Assembly (NCBI RefSeq): GCF_039652615.1
Contig: NZ_JBDJAC010000013.1
Span: 43,646-107,645, forward strand
DNA length: 64,000 nucleotides
Direction of reading: 5' to 3'
Source: Fulvimarina sp039652615
Lineage (GTDB): Bacteria > Pseudomonadota > Alphaproteobacteria > Rhizobiales > Rhizobiaceae
Positions 54,340-63,376 of this stretch are shown here, piece after piece. Every line of letters starts with the position of its first letter. Within the stretch, counting starts at the first letter, position 1. The translations under genes were made by a program, and so were the position numbers. Under the pieces are notes generated by a model. It did not search any database. It was not told the DNA's origin and worked only from the letters and a program-made list of their open reading frames with translations.

Positions 54340-55545
54340 ATGGGGGCACAGCCTCGAAAGCCGCTTGCCGGAATCCGTGTGCTCGAAATGGGCCAGCTGA
54401 TCGCCGGCCCGTTCTGTGGCCAGTTGCTGGCCGATTTCGGCGCAGAAGTCGTCAAGATCGAACCACCCAAGACCGGCGATGCCATGCGCCAATGGGGCCG
54501 CGCGGACGAGAAGGGCCGGCCTCTCTGGTGGCCGGTCATCGCCCGCGGCAAGCAATCGATCACGCTGGATCTTCGCAAAGCCGAGGCGCAGGCTGTCGTC
54601 CGTGATCTCGCTGCCAAGACGGACATTCTCATCGAGAATTTCCGGGTCGGCCGCATGGAGGAGTGGGGCCTTGGCTATCACGCTTTGAAAGCGATCAATC
54701 CGCGCCTCATCATGGTTCGGGTCACCGGCTTCGGTCAGACGGGCCCCTATGCCGAGCGCGCCGGTTTCGCATCCGTCTGCGAGGCGATGGGCGGCATGCG
54801 CTATATTGCCGGCTATCCCGATCGCCCGCCGGTGCGCGCTGGCATATCCATCGGTGACACGCTGGCGGGACAAAGCGGATTTCAGGGTGCGCTCCTTGCG
54901 CTCCAGCACCGCAACGCGACCGGGGAAGGCCAGATGGTCGACGCCTCGATCTTCGAGGCCGTGCTCTCGGTCATGGAAAATGTCGTCACCGAATATGACA
55001 AGGGTGGCCATGTGCGCGAGCGCTCCGGCAGTTTCCTTCCCGGCATCGCTCCCTCCAACGCCTATCCGACGAAAGACGGCCAGACCGTTATCGTCGGCGC
55101 CAATCAGGACAGCCTGTTCCAGCGCCTCTGCAAGGTCATGGGCCGGCCGGAACTCAGCACGGATGAGCGCTACGCCACCCACCGGGCGCGCGGCGAAAAT
55201 CAGGCCGAGATCGACGCGATCGTCGGCGAGTGGACAGCACGGCATACGGCAAACGATGTGGTGGACCAGCTGTCCGATGCGGGCGTGCCCGCCGGTCTCA
55301 CCTTTCGCGCCCCCGACATGCTGGACGACCCCCATTATCAGGCGCGCGAGGCGATTACCCGCGTAGACGACCCTGAGCTTGGCGAAACGGCGATGCAGAA
55401 CGTTTTTCCCAAGCTCTCCGTGTCTCCCGGCGCGATCACCCGTACCGGCCCGAAACTCGGCGAGCATACGGACGCGGTCCTGAAGGACTGGCTCGGCTAT
55501 GACGACGCCCGCATCGAGCAGCTGAGGTCGGACCATGTCATCTAG
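54340..55545 (+). CDS. class III CoA-transferase (CaiB/BaiF type)
   Basis: 401-residue CoA-transferase, started at ATG 54340 with GGGAGG 6 bases upstream. The family start LAGIRVLEMGQLIAGPFCGQ is followed by LLADFGAEVVKIEPPKTGDA, ARGKQSITLDLRKAEAQAVV and GEGQMVDASIFEAVLSVMEN, where the Asp of VDAS is the catalytic residue in this family. It would move CoA from a donor acid-CoA onto a dicarboxylate, giving an acyl-CoA that the HMG-CoA-lyase-type enzyme at the end of the operon could cleave. First gene after the divergent regulator; 48 bases separate it from the TRAP permease. Confidence 0.9.
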   Translation: MGAQPRKPLAGIRVLEMGQLIAGPFCGQLLADFGAEVVKIEPPKTGDAMRQWGRADEKGRPLWWPVIARGKQSITLDLRKAEAQAVVRDLAAKTDILIENFRVGRMEEWGLGYHALKAINPRLIMVRVTGFGQTGPYAERAGFASVCEAMGGMRYIAGYPDRPPVRAGISIGDTLAGQSGFQGALLALQHRNATGEGQMVDASIFEAVLSVMENVVTEYDKGGHVRERSGSFLPGIAPSNAYPTKDGQTVIVGANQDSLFQRLCKVMGRPELSTDERYATHRARGENQAEIDAIVGEWTARHTANDVVDQLSDAGVPAGLTFRAPDMLDDPHYQAREAITRVDDPELGETAMQNVFPKLSVSPGAITRTGPKLGEHTDAVLKDWLGYDDARIEQLRSDHVI

Positions 55546-55593
55546 GCCTTCGACCCCCATGACGAATATTGCGCCATTAAGGAAGATCGAACG

Positions 55594-56895
55594 ATGATCG
55601 AACCCATCATCGTCGTCCTGATCCTGCTCGGGCTAATCACGCTCGGCGCACCGATCTTTCTGGCGCTGGGCGCAGCCGGGCTGACCGGCCTTTACATGGC
55701 GCGCGGCTCCATGGCTTTCTTCTTCGGGCCAACATCCCTGTTCGGCCAGCTGAACAGTTTCGAACTTCTGGCCCTGCCGCTCTTCGTTCTCATGGGCGCG
55801 TTTCTGGCGGCGACACCGGTCGGCGCGAACCTCTTCAAAGCGGCGGTCATCTGGCTGCAATGGTTGCGGGGCGGACTCGCCATAGCGACCGTCGGTGCGT
55901 CCGCCGTGTTCGGTGCGGTGAGCGGCGTCTCGATCGCCGGCGTTGCCGCCGTCGGCTCCATCGCCATTCCGCAAATGCTCGATCGCGGCTATTCGCGCAA
56001 GCTCGCCTCGGGAAGCGTGGTCGCATCCGGTGCGCTCGCCATGCTCATCCCGCCGTCCGTGCCGCTCATCATATACGGCGCGGTCTCGTCTGTTTCGGTC
56101 GCCGATCTCTTCATTGGCGGCATCGTGCCGGGCATCGCGCTGGCTCTCGCGCTCTGCGTCTACATCTATTTCCGCGCGCTCCTCAATCCGCAGGAAGCTC
56201 CGCGCGGCGAGCATGTGAACTATAGCTGGGGTGACCGGTTTCGCGCGCTCGGCGGCATCTGGCACGCCATGCTTTTGATCTTCGTCGTTCTCGGCGCGAT
56301 CTATTCGGGCATTGCAACACCCAGCGAGGCGGCCGCCTTCGGCGCCGTCGGCGCGTTCCTCGTCGCGGTCGCGATCTTCCGCTGCCTAGATTTCAAGGGC
56401 GTGATGAAAGTGGTGGGCCAGAGCGCTCGGATTTCCGGCGCGATCCTCATCATCATGGGCTGCGCGCGCATCTTCGGCGACTATCTGAACCTTGTCCGCG
56501 TGCCCGACGCGATCTCCAGCATGTTGATCGGCACGGATCTTCCCCCCGAGGTCATCCTGATGCTGGTCATGGTCGCACTGGTCGGGCTCGGCATGCTGGT
56601 GGACGCGGTCTCGCTCATCGTGGTGACGACGCCGATCCTTCTGCCGCTCATCACCTCGCTCGGCTACGACCCCCTCTGGTTCGGCATCATCCTCGTGATG
56701 AACCTTGAAATCGCGGTCATCACGCCGCCCGTCGGGCTCAATCTCTACACGCTCAAAGCCGTCGCGCCGATGCTGAAGATCGAGGAGATCGTGCGCTCGG
56801 TCGTTCCGTTCGTGATCATCCAGTTCCTGATGCTGGCGCTCTTCGTACTGGTGCCTTCGATCAGCCTCTGGCTGCCGAACCTCATGAGAAACTAG
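55594..56895 (+). CDS. TRAP transporter large permease (DctM type)
   Basis: 433-residue inner-membrane protein with 11-12 helices. Typical blocks are LFGQLNSFELLALPLFVLMG, SAVFGAVSGVSIAGVAAVGS, QMLDRGYSRKLASGSVVASG, LAMLIPPSVPLIIYGAVSSV and the C-terminal VITPPVGLNLYTLKAVAPML. It carries substrate with sodium using the binding protein and small permease encoded next. TRAP systems of this type import C4-C6 carboxylates. The gene order large permease, binding protein, small permease is an uncommon arrangement but functional. Confidence 0.92.
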   Translation: MIEPIIVVLILLGLITLGAPIFLALGAAGLTGLYMARGSMAFFFGPTSLFGQLNSFELLALPLFVLMGAFLAATPVGANLFKAAVIWLQWLRGGLAIATVGASAVFGAVSGVSIAGVAAVGSIAIPQMLDRGYSRKLASGSVVASGALAMLIPPSVPLIIYGAVSSVSVADLFIGGIVPGIALALALCVYIYFRALLNPQEAPRGEHVNYSWGDRFRALGGIWHAMLLIFVVLGAIYSGIATPSEAAAFGAVGAFLVAVAIFRCLDFKGVMKVVGQSARISGAILIIMGCARIFGDYLNLVRVPDAISSMLIGTDLPPEVILMLVMVALVGLGMLVDAVSLIVVTTPILLPLITSLGYDPLWFGIILVMNLEIAVITPPVGLNLYTLKAVAPMLKIEEIVRSVVPFVIIQFLMLALFVLVPSISLWLPNLMRN

Positions 56896-56916
56896 AAACT
56901 TGGGAGACTTGTAAAT

Positions 56917-57954
56917 ATGACCATTTCCAGACGTTCCGTCCTTGCCGGCACCGCCGCACTTTCCGCAGGCGCCGCCTTCGGCTTTTCCAGCCGCCCGGCT
57001 GCGGCGGCCCAGACGCTCACCGGCGTCACCTACCTGCCGCCCTCCTATGCCGATCTCGCTTATGGCTCGCAGGGCTTTGTTGATTTCGTCAACAAGAACC
57101 ATCCCGACGCGGTCAATATCGACTTCTACGATTCCGGCCGCCTTCTGTCGGCGGACGAACAGCTCCCGGCGCTGCGCTCCGGCACGATCGACTTCATGTT
57201 CCACACGACGAGCTACATCACGCGCTCGCTGCCGATCCTCGGCATTACCGGTCTGCCCGGCGTCGTTGGCCCTCTCTATGAGAACCCCGATCGCCTGAAG
57301 ATGGGCTCGCCGCTGTTCAATCTGATCAATGAGGAGCTGAACAAGCAGGGTCTCACCGCGCTCAGCCTCGGCGGCGGCATCATGGAGCCCGAATATATCT
57401 GGTCGGCAGGCGATCCAGGCATTCGCACGCTCGATGCGATCAACGGCAAGAAGATCCGCGTCGTCTCCTTCGAGGCCACCAAGGCGATCGAGGATTTCGG
57501 TGGCGCTGCGGTGCGCATCCCCTCCTCCGAGCTTTATCTGGCGCTCCAGCGCGGCACGGTGGATGCAGCCGTCGCCAACATCTCGACGATCAATGGCCGC
57601 TCCATCCAGGAACAGGTCAAGCAGGTCTTCAAGGTTCCGGTCACCGCCTTCGGCATCGGCATCTTCGTCCAGACCGATCGCTTCAACGCGATGTCCGACG
57701 CGGTCAAGTCGGCCATGATGGACGGTGCCAAATGGTTCGATGAGAACAGCGCCAAGGAAGCGAACGTCGAATATTTCGACAAGCAGTACTGGCCGAAGTT
57801 CCGCGAAGGCGGCCTCGAAGTGATCGACCCGGATCAGGCAACGCTTGATCGTTTCGCCGAAGTGTCGGTGAACGTGCGCGATGCTTGGACCAAGGAAGTC
57901 GGCGAAGAGGTCGGCAAGAAGGCCATCGCGCTCGCCATGGGCGAAAGCGCCTGA
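56917..57954 (+). CDS. TRAP transporter substrate-binding protein (DctP type) with Tat signal
   Basis: 345-residue periplasmic binding protein. The N-terminus ISRRSVLAGTAALSAGAAF is a twin-arginine signal, so it is exported folded. The mature fold has YDSGRLLSADEQLPALRSGT, DAINGKKIRVVSFEATKAIE, RIPSSELYLALQRGTVDAAV (the usual carboxylate-binding region) and VFKVPVTAFGIGIFVQTDRF. It delivers the substrate to the DctM/DctQ permeases on either side. The substrate is not determined; the catabolic neighbours suggest a branched dicarboxylate. Confidence 0.9.
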   Translation: MTISRRSVLAGTAALSAGAAFGFSSRPAAAAQTLTGVTYLPPSYADLAYGSQGFVDFVNKNHPDAVNIDFYDSGRLLSADEQLPALRSGTIDFMFHTTSYITRSLPILGITGLPGVVGPLYENPDRLKMGSPLFNLINEELNKQGLTALSLGGGIMEPEYIWSAGDPGIRTLDAINGKKIRVVSFEATKAIEDFGGAAVRIPSSELYLALQRGTVDAAVANISTINGRSIQEQVKQVFKVPVTAFGIGIFVQTDRFNAMSDAVKSAMMDGAKWFDENSAKEANVEYFDKQYWPKFREGGLEVIDPDQATLDRFAEVSVNVRDAWTKEVGEEVGKKAIALAMGESA

Positions 57955-58047
57955 TTGCTTTTCCTGACGGATTGAAATGGATCGGGCCGGTCTCGGAATC
58001 GGCCCGATCGACGCGACGTTTTACGAAGGCGAGCGGGACATATTCCG

Positions 58048-58557
58048 ATGAAGACGGTTCCAGTGAAATTCATTGACGGGCTCTCCTGGCTGCTGCAGGC
58101 CGGCGGTGTCGTGGCGCTCGCCTTCATGGCCGTCACGGTCACCTATGATGCGCTGATGCGCTATGCTCTCGCAGCGCCCACCTCCTGGAGCTTGGAGATC
58201 AATTCCTTTCTCGTCGTCTATCTCGCCCTGATGACGGCAGCGGACGTGGAACGGCGCGGAGAGCATATCGGCATCACCCTCGTGAAGGACGCGGCAAGTC
58301 CCTTCGGCCAGCGCATCATCACGATCATCATCAGCCTTGTCGGCATCGGCTTCTGTTCGATTCTGGCCTATCGCGGCTGGCTGATGACCCATGACGCCTT
58401 CATCTATGGCGAGCGCGTCTCATCCTCGTTCGGAACGCCCAACTGGATCCCCTACGCCATGTTGCCGATCGGCTTTACGACCCTCGGGCTTCAGTTTCTC
58501 CTGAACATTTTCAGGCCGAAAAAAATGACGGATGCGGAGGCACAGGCCGTTGTCTGA
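58048..58557 (+). CDS. TRAP transporter small permease (DctQ type)
   Basis: 169-residue four-helix membrane protein. Segments are WLLQAGGVVALAFMAVTVTY, PTSWSLEINSFLVVYLALMT, IITIIISLVGIGFCSILAYR and WIPYAMLPIGFTTLGLQFLL, with the small-permease features RGEHIGITLV in the middle loop. It bridges the binding protein and the large permease. Its C-terminus overlaps the start of the hydratase gene by 8 bases. Confidence 0.9.
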   Translation: MKTVPVKFIDGLSWLLQAGGVVALAFMAVTVTYDALMRYALAAPTSWSLEINSFLVVYLALMTAADVERRGEHIGITLVKDAASPFGQRIITIIISLVGIGFCSILAYRGWLMTHDAFIYGERVSSSFGTPNWIPYAMLPIGFTTLGLQFLLNIFRPKKMTDAEAQAVV

Positions 58558-60514
58558 GACCCTCGCTCACAAGCTTCTCGCCGCCCATCTCGTCTCCGGC
58601 ACGCTGACACCCGGCGCGGAAATCGGACTGAAGATGGAGCAGGCTCTCCTTCAGGATGTTCTCGGAACTCTCGTCATGCTGGAACTCGAGGCCATGGGCG
58701 TTTCCCGTGTCTCGACGAACCCCAGCGTCCAGTATATCGACCACGGCCTCGTCCAGTCGGACGAAATCAATGCGGACGCCCACCTCTTCCTGAAGAGCGC
58801 TTGCGAGCGGTTCGGCATCATCTATTCCGGTCCGGGCAACGGCATCAGCCATCCGGTCCATATGGAGCGCTTTGGCGTCCCCGGCGCGTCGCTCATCGGG
58901 TCGGACAGTCATACGGTCGCCGCAGGCTCCCTCGGCATGCTGGCCATCGGGGCGGGCGGCGTCGAAGTGGCACTCGCCATGGCCGGCGAGCCCTTCTATA
59001 TCGCGTGCCCCAAGGTATTCGGCGTCGAGCTCACCGGCGCTTTGCCCGATTGGGTCTCGGCCAAGGACGTGGTTCTGGAAATGCTGCGCCGTCACGGCAC
59101 GGCGGGCGCCACCAATTGCATCATCGAATATTACGGCCCCGGCCTTGACTGCCTCTCGGCGATGGACCGCCACGTCATCGCCAATATGGGCGCGGAGCTT
59201 GGTGCAACGACGAGCGTTTTCCCGAGCGATGCGGCCGTGAAGCGCTTTCTGGAAGCGCGTGGGCGCGGCGCGGATTTCAAGCCGCTATCACGCGATGAAG
59301 ACTGCACCTACGATCGAACCGATCGCATTGATCTGTCGGCCCTTGTGCCGCTGATCGCCAAGCCGCAAAGTCCCGGCAATGTGGTGCCAGTTTCCGAGAT
59401 TGCCGGCGAGCCGATCTACCAGGCCTATATCGGCTCCTCGGCCAATCCGGGCTATCGCGATTTTGCCGTTGTTGCGGACATCGTTGCGGACAAACGGGTC
59501 GCGGAAGGCGTTTCGCTCGATATCAATCCATCATCGCGCCAGGTGCTGCAGACGCTTGTTTCGCAAGGAAAGCTCGGCAGCCTCATCGCATCCGGCGCGC
59601 GGCTTCATCAGGCCGGCTGCAATGGCTGCATCGGCATGGGACAGGCGCCGGCTTCGGGCCGCAACTCCTTGCGCACCGTGCCCCGCAATTTTCCCGGCCG
59701 CTCCGGCACGCGCGAAGATTCGGTGTTTCTGGCAAGCCCGGAATCCTGCGCGGCCTCAGCCCTCACCGGCGTCATCACCGATCCACGCACCCTTGGAGGA
59801 ACCTATCCGCGCATTTCGGAGCCCGACGCCATGCCGATGAACGCGGCGGGTTTTGTGTTTCCCGATGAGGGCAAGCGGTCCGAACTCTACCGCACGCGGC
59901 ATACGCCGCTGCTGCCCGATTTCGATGCCTATCCTGACCGGATCGAAGTGCCCGTTCTTCTCGCCCTTGGCGATGATGTTTCCACCGATGACATTATTCC
60001 GGCGGGCCAGATCCTGCCGATCTGGTCCAACGTCTTTGCCACCGCCGATCATGCCTTCGAACAGGTGGACGACACCTATGCGGCCCGCGCGCGGGAAGAA
60101 GCCGCCGCAGACAGCGGGCACGCCATCGTCGCGGGCAAGAACTATGGACAGGGCTCCAGCCGCGAGAACGCGGCGCTCGTGCCGCGTATCATGGGTCTGC
60201 GCCTCGTCATCGCGGAAAGCTTTGCCCGCATCCACTGGCAGAATCTGTCGAGCTTCGGTGTTTTGCCTCTGGTCTTCGATGGCGCTCCGCCGAAGCTCAA
60301 GATCGGCGATACGATCCTGATCGAGGACATTCGCAGCCAGCTGGAAGCTGGCAGCACCGTCATGGCGCGTGTCCGCCATGGTGACGGGACGGAGGAGGAG
60401 ATCCGGCTCAGCCACGATCTCAGCGAGCGGCAGGTGGAGATCATGACGGGCGGCGGGGTGATCAACTGGATCGCCAAACGCCACGACAATATCAGTCCAA
60501 GAGAGAGCGCATGA
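58550..60514 (+). CDS. aconitase-family hydratase with an atypical Fe-S site
   Basis: 654-residue aconitase-superfamily protein. The TTG at 58550 (GGAGG 9 bases upstream) gives MSETLAHKLLAAHLVSGTL; an ATG at 58532 is possible. It shows STNPSVQYIDHGLVQ, IGSDSHTVAAGSLGMLAIGA, EYYGPGLDCLSAMDRHVIAN and ELGATTSVFPSDAAV. In the cysteine regions GCNGCIG (Cys357, Cys360) is intact. However, the block that reads GSCTNSS in mitochondrial aconitase is GSSANPG here, with Ser297 replacing the third cluster ligand. The swivel domain has KNYGQGSSRENAALVPRIMG. It probably hydrates an unsaturated di- or tricarboxylate such as citraconate; the altered site leaves cluster binding open. Confidence 0.85.
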   Translation: MSETLAHKLLAAHLVSGTLTPGAEIGLKMEQALLQDVLGTLVMLELEAMGVSRVSTNPSVQYIDHGLVQSDEINADAHLFLKSACERFGIIYSGPGNGISHPVHMERFGVPGASLIGSDSHTVAAGSLGMLAIGAGGVEVALAMAGEPFYIACPKVFGVELTGALPDWVSAKDVVLEMLRRHGTAGATNCIIEYYGPGLDCLSAMDRHVIANMGAELGATTSVFPSDAAVKRFLEARGRGADFKPLSRDEDCTYDRTDRIDLSALVPLIAKPQSPGNVVPVSEIAGEPIYQAYIGSSANPGYRDFAVVADIVADKRVAEGVSLDINPSSRQVLQTLVSQGKLGSLIASGARLHQAGCNGCIGMGQAPASGRNSLRTVPRNFPGRSGTREDSVFLASPESCAASALTGVITDPRTLGGTYPRISEPDAMPMNAAGFVFPDEGKRSELYRTRHTPLLPDFDAYPDRIEVPVLLALGDDVSTDDIIPAGQILPIWSNVFATADHAFEQVDDTYAARAREEAAADSGHAIVAGKNYGQGSSRENAALVPRIMGLRLVIAESFARIHWQNLSSFGVLPLVFDGAPPKLKIGDTILIEDIRSQLEAGSTVMARVRHGDGTEEEIRLSHDLSERQVEIMTGGGVINWIAKRHDNISPRESA

Positions 60515-61431
60515 CCGTTGCGACGCCCACAACCGTCACCCTTCTGGAAGTCGCACCGCGCGACGGATTTCAGTCGATCCATGATCCCCTGCCGACAGGC
60601 GAGAAGATCGCGATCATCGAAGATCTGGTGGCCTCCGGCGTCAGCCGTATGGAGCTTGGCTCGTTCGTCAGCCCGAAAGCCATTCCGCAGATGGCCGACA
60701 TGGGAGAGATCGCAGCCCACTTCAAAGACCGCACGGGCTGCCGCATGTCGGTTCTGGTGCCCAATGCCAAAGGCGCGGGGCTGGCGCTTTCAGCCGGATA
60801 TCCTGATCTTGTCTTCGTCGTCTCAGTGTCGGAAGCCCACAACAAGGCGAACGTCAACCAGAGTGTTGCCCAGTCCCTCGACCAGCTCCGCGCCATCGTT
60901 TCGGAAGCCGGCGATGGGGGCGCGGGCCTGAGGGTCGATTTTGGAACGAGCTTCGACTGCCCGTTTACCGGTACGGTTCCGCTGGAGGATGTCAGGCGCG
61001 TCTTCGCCGAAGCGCTGGAGATTGCGCCAAAGGCCGAGTTTGCCCTTTGCGACACCACCGGCCGCGCCGACCCGATGATGGTCGCCCATCGCTTCAAGAC
61101 CGTCATGGCCGATGGTCCAGCGGACGCGGTCTGGGCCTTTCACGGTCACGATACCTTCGGCATGGGCATTGCGAACGCCCTTTTTGCCCATTCGGTCGGT
61201 GTCGAAATCATCGAAGGCGCCGCAGCTGGCCTTGGCGGATGCCCTTTTGCGCCCGGCGCAACGGGAAACACGGCAACGGAAGATCTTCACTTCGCCTTCG
61301 AAGAGGGCGGTATTGCCACCGGCATCAATCGCGGCAGATTGCTGGATGCCGCCGACAGGATCGCGGCACTTCCGGGCGCGAAGACGGCAAGCCATCTGCG
61401 GATCGTGCCACGCACTCGCGCACTGCGATGA
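60511..61431 (+). CDS. hydroxymethylglutaryl-CoA lyase-family enzyme
   Basis: 306-residue TIM-barrel lyase of the DRE-TIM type. The N-terminal LLEVAPRDGFQSIHDPLPTG, VSVSEAHNKANVNQSVAQSL, AEFALCDTTGRADPMMV, FHGHDTFGMGIANALFAHSV and the flexible loop GLGGCPFAPGATGNTATEDL (with the conserved Cys) match HMG-CoA lyases. These cleave 3-hydroxyacyl-CoAs to acetyl-CoA plus an acid. With the hydratase, CoA-transferase and TRAP genes it may cleave a citramalyl-CoA-type intermediate to acetyl-CoA and pyruvate rather than HMG-CoA. Its start overlaps the hydratase stop (ATGA). Last gene of the operon. Confidence 0.88.
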   Translation: MTVATPTTVTLLEVAPRDGFQSIHDPLPTGEKIAIIEDLVASGVSRMELGSFVSPKAIPQMADMGEIAAHFKDRTGCRMSVLVPNAKGAGLALSAGYPDLVFVVSVSEAHNKANVNQSVAQSLDQLRAIVSEAGDGGAGLRVDFGTSFDCPFTGTVPLEDVRRVFAEALEIAPKAEFALCDTTGRADPMMVAHRFKTVMADGPADAVWAFHGHDTFGMGIANALFAHSVGVEIIEGAAAGLGGCPFAPGATGNTATEDLHFAFEEGGIATGINRGRLLDAADRIAALPGAKTASHLRIVPRTRALR

Positions 61432-61492
61432 GACAACCCTGCTTTCGTTGAGCCTGTTTCAGCTATGGGTGCATAAAGCGTCGGACCTCGAC

Positions 61493-61518
61493 TGAGAACC
61501 GCGCATGCGCAGTTCTCA
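61493..61518 (+). terminator. hairpin after the lyase gene
   Basis: TGAGAAC and GTTCTCA flank an inner palindrome GCGCATGCGC, giving a long cruciform-like hairpin about 60 bases after the operon stop. There is no T-run, so intrinsic termination is uncertain. Confidence 0.4.
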
Positions 61519-61593
61519 ATGGGCTGATTCAATCCAAACCATCACATGCCGGGACTGAACACCTAGCTGAGAGAACAGGGGCCGTCCTTACAG

Positions 61594-61620
61594 CTCGATC
61601 GGCTATGAAAGCCGATCGAG
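61594..61620. repeat. 11-bp hairpin CTCGATCGGCT / AGCCGATCGAG
   Basis: A perfect 11-bp inverted repeat with a 5-base loop, in the spacer between the lyase and mannose genes. It may be a terminator without T-tract or part of a mobile repeat. Confidence 0.55.
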
Positions 61621-61690
61621 AGATGCGGAAATGCGCAACAGACTTGGTACCTGCTCGAGCTACATCCCCGGCAATTTTCGAGCCAAGCAG

Positions 61691-61812
61691 TAATACCGCC
61701 GGACGAATGAATTGACCCGTTGGGTCAATCCACGCCCGGCAAACGGCTCAAACGCCGCTCGGGCTGCCGACGACCCATGAAACCGATGGTTTCAAAGGTC
61801 CGCCGGTATAAA
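61691..61812. repeat. compound palindromic element with 12-bp terminal inverted repeats
   Basis: ATACCGCCGGAC at 61693-61704 and its exact complement GTCCGCCGGTAT at 61798-61809 bound a 117-base element. Inside are two smaller palindromes, TTGACCCGTTGGGTCAA and GAAACCGATGGTTTC. Half-copies occur at 53441-53513 and 13971-14003. The structure is like a paired REP element or a small MITE. Confidence 0.65.
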
Positions 61813-61894
61813 ACACGGAGAGCGCCTCACAAACGGCGCAAACGAATTCTCCGCCGGGTAAGACTTGGGGACGTGTCAGTTCAGGGCCGGATAT

Positions 61895-63337
61895 TTATGT
61901 TCCGGCACGTGCGTAGATGTCTTCGTGGCGCACAATATCGTCTTCGCCGAGATAGGATCCGGTCTGCACCTCGATAAGTTCGAGATCGATCTTGCCTGGA
62001 TTCTCCAGCCGGTGAACCGAACCGAGCGGGATATAGGTGCCCTCGTTCTCGGTCATTCGTGTCACGGTCTTGTCGATGGTGACAAGCGCTGTGCCACGCA
62101 CCACGATCCAGTGCTCGGAGCGGTGGTGATGGTGCTGCAACGAGAGCTGAGCGCCGGGCTTCACCACGATTCGCTTCACCTGATGCCGGCCACCCTTGTC
62201 GAGCGAGCGGTAATTGCCCCAGGGCCGGAAGCTCTGGACGTGCTCTTCCGTGAGGCCGGGCCGTGCCGTTTTCACTTTCGCAACGAGGCTCTTCATCAGG
62301 TCGCCTTTCGTGCGATCCGCGACGAGGACCGCATCCTCCGTGACGGCGACAACGAGATTCGAGACGCCTGACAGGGCGACGAAGGTGCCGTTCGACCAGA
62401 CGACGTTGTTCTCCGCCTCTTCCGTCACCACCATGCCATGGATGGCGTTGCCGGCCTCGTCGTGATCGAGGATCGGGGCGAGCTGATCCCAGCCACCGAT
62501 ATCCGACCAGTCGAAATCGGCGGTTGCGACCGCGACCCGTTCGGACGCTTCCATCACGGCGTAATCGATCGAGCGCTTTGCGGTCTTGCTGAAGCTTTCC
62601 GGATCGAGCCGAACGAAGTCGAGGTCCTCGATGGCGCCGTCGACAGCGGACTGCGCGGCAGCCACGGTCGCCGCGTCACGGCTGTCGTATTCCCCTAAAA
62701 GGACATCGGTTCGACAGAGGAAGTTCCCGGAATTCCAGAGATAGCCCTCCGATACGTACTGCTCGGCCGTCGCGCGATCAGGCTTTTCGACGAAGCGCCT
62801 GGAGCGGCGAACTGTGCCTGCGGCCCCCCCGATCTCGCCGCCCGGTTCGATATAGCCGAAGCCGGTGGCCGGACTATCCGGCTTGACGCCGAAGGTGACG
62901 ATATGGCCGTCGCGAGCCGCATCCAGCGCGCCCAGGACAGTTCGCTGAAAACCGTCCATGTCCTTGATGCGATGATCTGCGGCGAGCGCGAGGATTGGCG
63001 TTTCTGCGCCGTAACGTCCGCTGACGAAGGCTGCGGCCGCCGCGAGGCCGGGACCGGAGTCCCGCGCTTCCGGTTCTAGCAGGATCGTGACCTTGATACC
63101 GATCTCCTGTGCCTGCTCGGCGGCAATGAAGCGATGGTCGTTGCTCGCGATAACGACAGGCGCCGCAAATCCCTCTGCATGAACGCGAAGCAGGGTATCC
63201 TGGAAAGGCGAGCGGTCACCAAAGAGCGGCAGAAACTGTTTCGGTCGCGTGCGTCGCGAAGCCGGCCAGAGCCTGGTGCCGGCACCGCCGCACAAGATGA
63301 CCGGTACGATCTCGATTTTGTTCTTTGGTTCAGTCAT
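61895..63337 (-). CDS. mannose-1-phosphate guanylyltransferase / mannose-6-phosphate isomerase
   Basis: 480-residue bifunctional enzyme starting at ATG 63337. The N-terminal nucleotidyltransferase has VPVILCGGAGTRLWPASRRT (GGAGTRLWP pyrophosphorylase motif) and RPKQFLPLF, and makes GDP-mannose. The linker region holds FVEKPDRATAEQYV and LWNSGNFL. The C-terminal cupin isomerase has FRPWGNYRSLDKGGRHQVKR and LSLQHHHHRSEHWIVVRGTA with the metal-binding His cluster, and interconverts fructose-6-P and mannose-6-P. Together with the phosphomannomutase gene on the opposite strand it forms the complete GDP-mannose route for mannose or fucose units of the glycan. Confidence 0.94.
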   Translation of the reverse strand: MTEPKNKIEIVPVILCGGAGTRLWPASRRTRPKQFLPLFGDRSPFQDTLLRVHAEGFAAPVVIASNDHRFIAAEQAQEIGIKVTILLEPEARDSGPGLAAAAAFVSGRYGAETPILALAADHRIKDMDGFQRTVLGALDAARDGHIVTFGVKPDSPATGFGYIEPGGEIGGAAGTVRRSRRFVEKPDRATAEQYVSEGYLWNSGNFLCRTDVLLGEYDSRDAATVAAAQSAVDGAIEDLDFVRLDPESFSKTAKRSIDYAVMEASERVAVATADFDWSDIGGWDQLAPILDHDEAGNAIHGMVVTEEAENNVVWSNGTFVALSGVSNLVVAVTEDAVLVADRTKGDLMKSLVAKVKTARPGLTEEHVQSFRPWGNYRSLDKGGRHQVKRIVVKPGAQLSLQHHHHRSEHWIVVRGTALVTIDKTVTRMTENEGTYIPLGSVHRLENPGKIDLELIEVQTGSYLGEDDIVRHEDIYARAGT

Positions 63338-63376
63338 GATCGCTATTCTTCTGAAAATCGGCATCGGTAAACAAGT

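Larger units (their letters stand above)
61432..61894. other. 460-base intergenic region rich in palindromes
   Basis: No gene is visible. It holds two hairpins and a compound inverted-repeat element, listed separately. It separates the catabolic operon from the convergent GDP-mannose gene. Confidence 0.6.

Noticed and set aside
58018..58047. Possible terminator before the DctQ gene
   Set aside because: No stable stem with T-run is visible; the TRAP genes more likely form one transcript.
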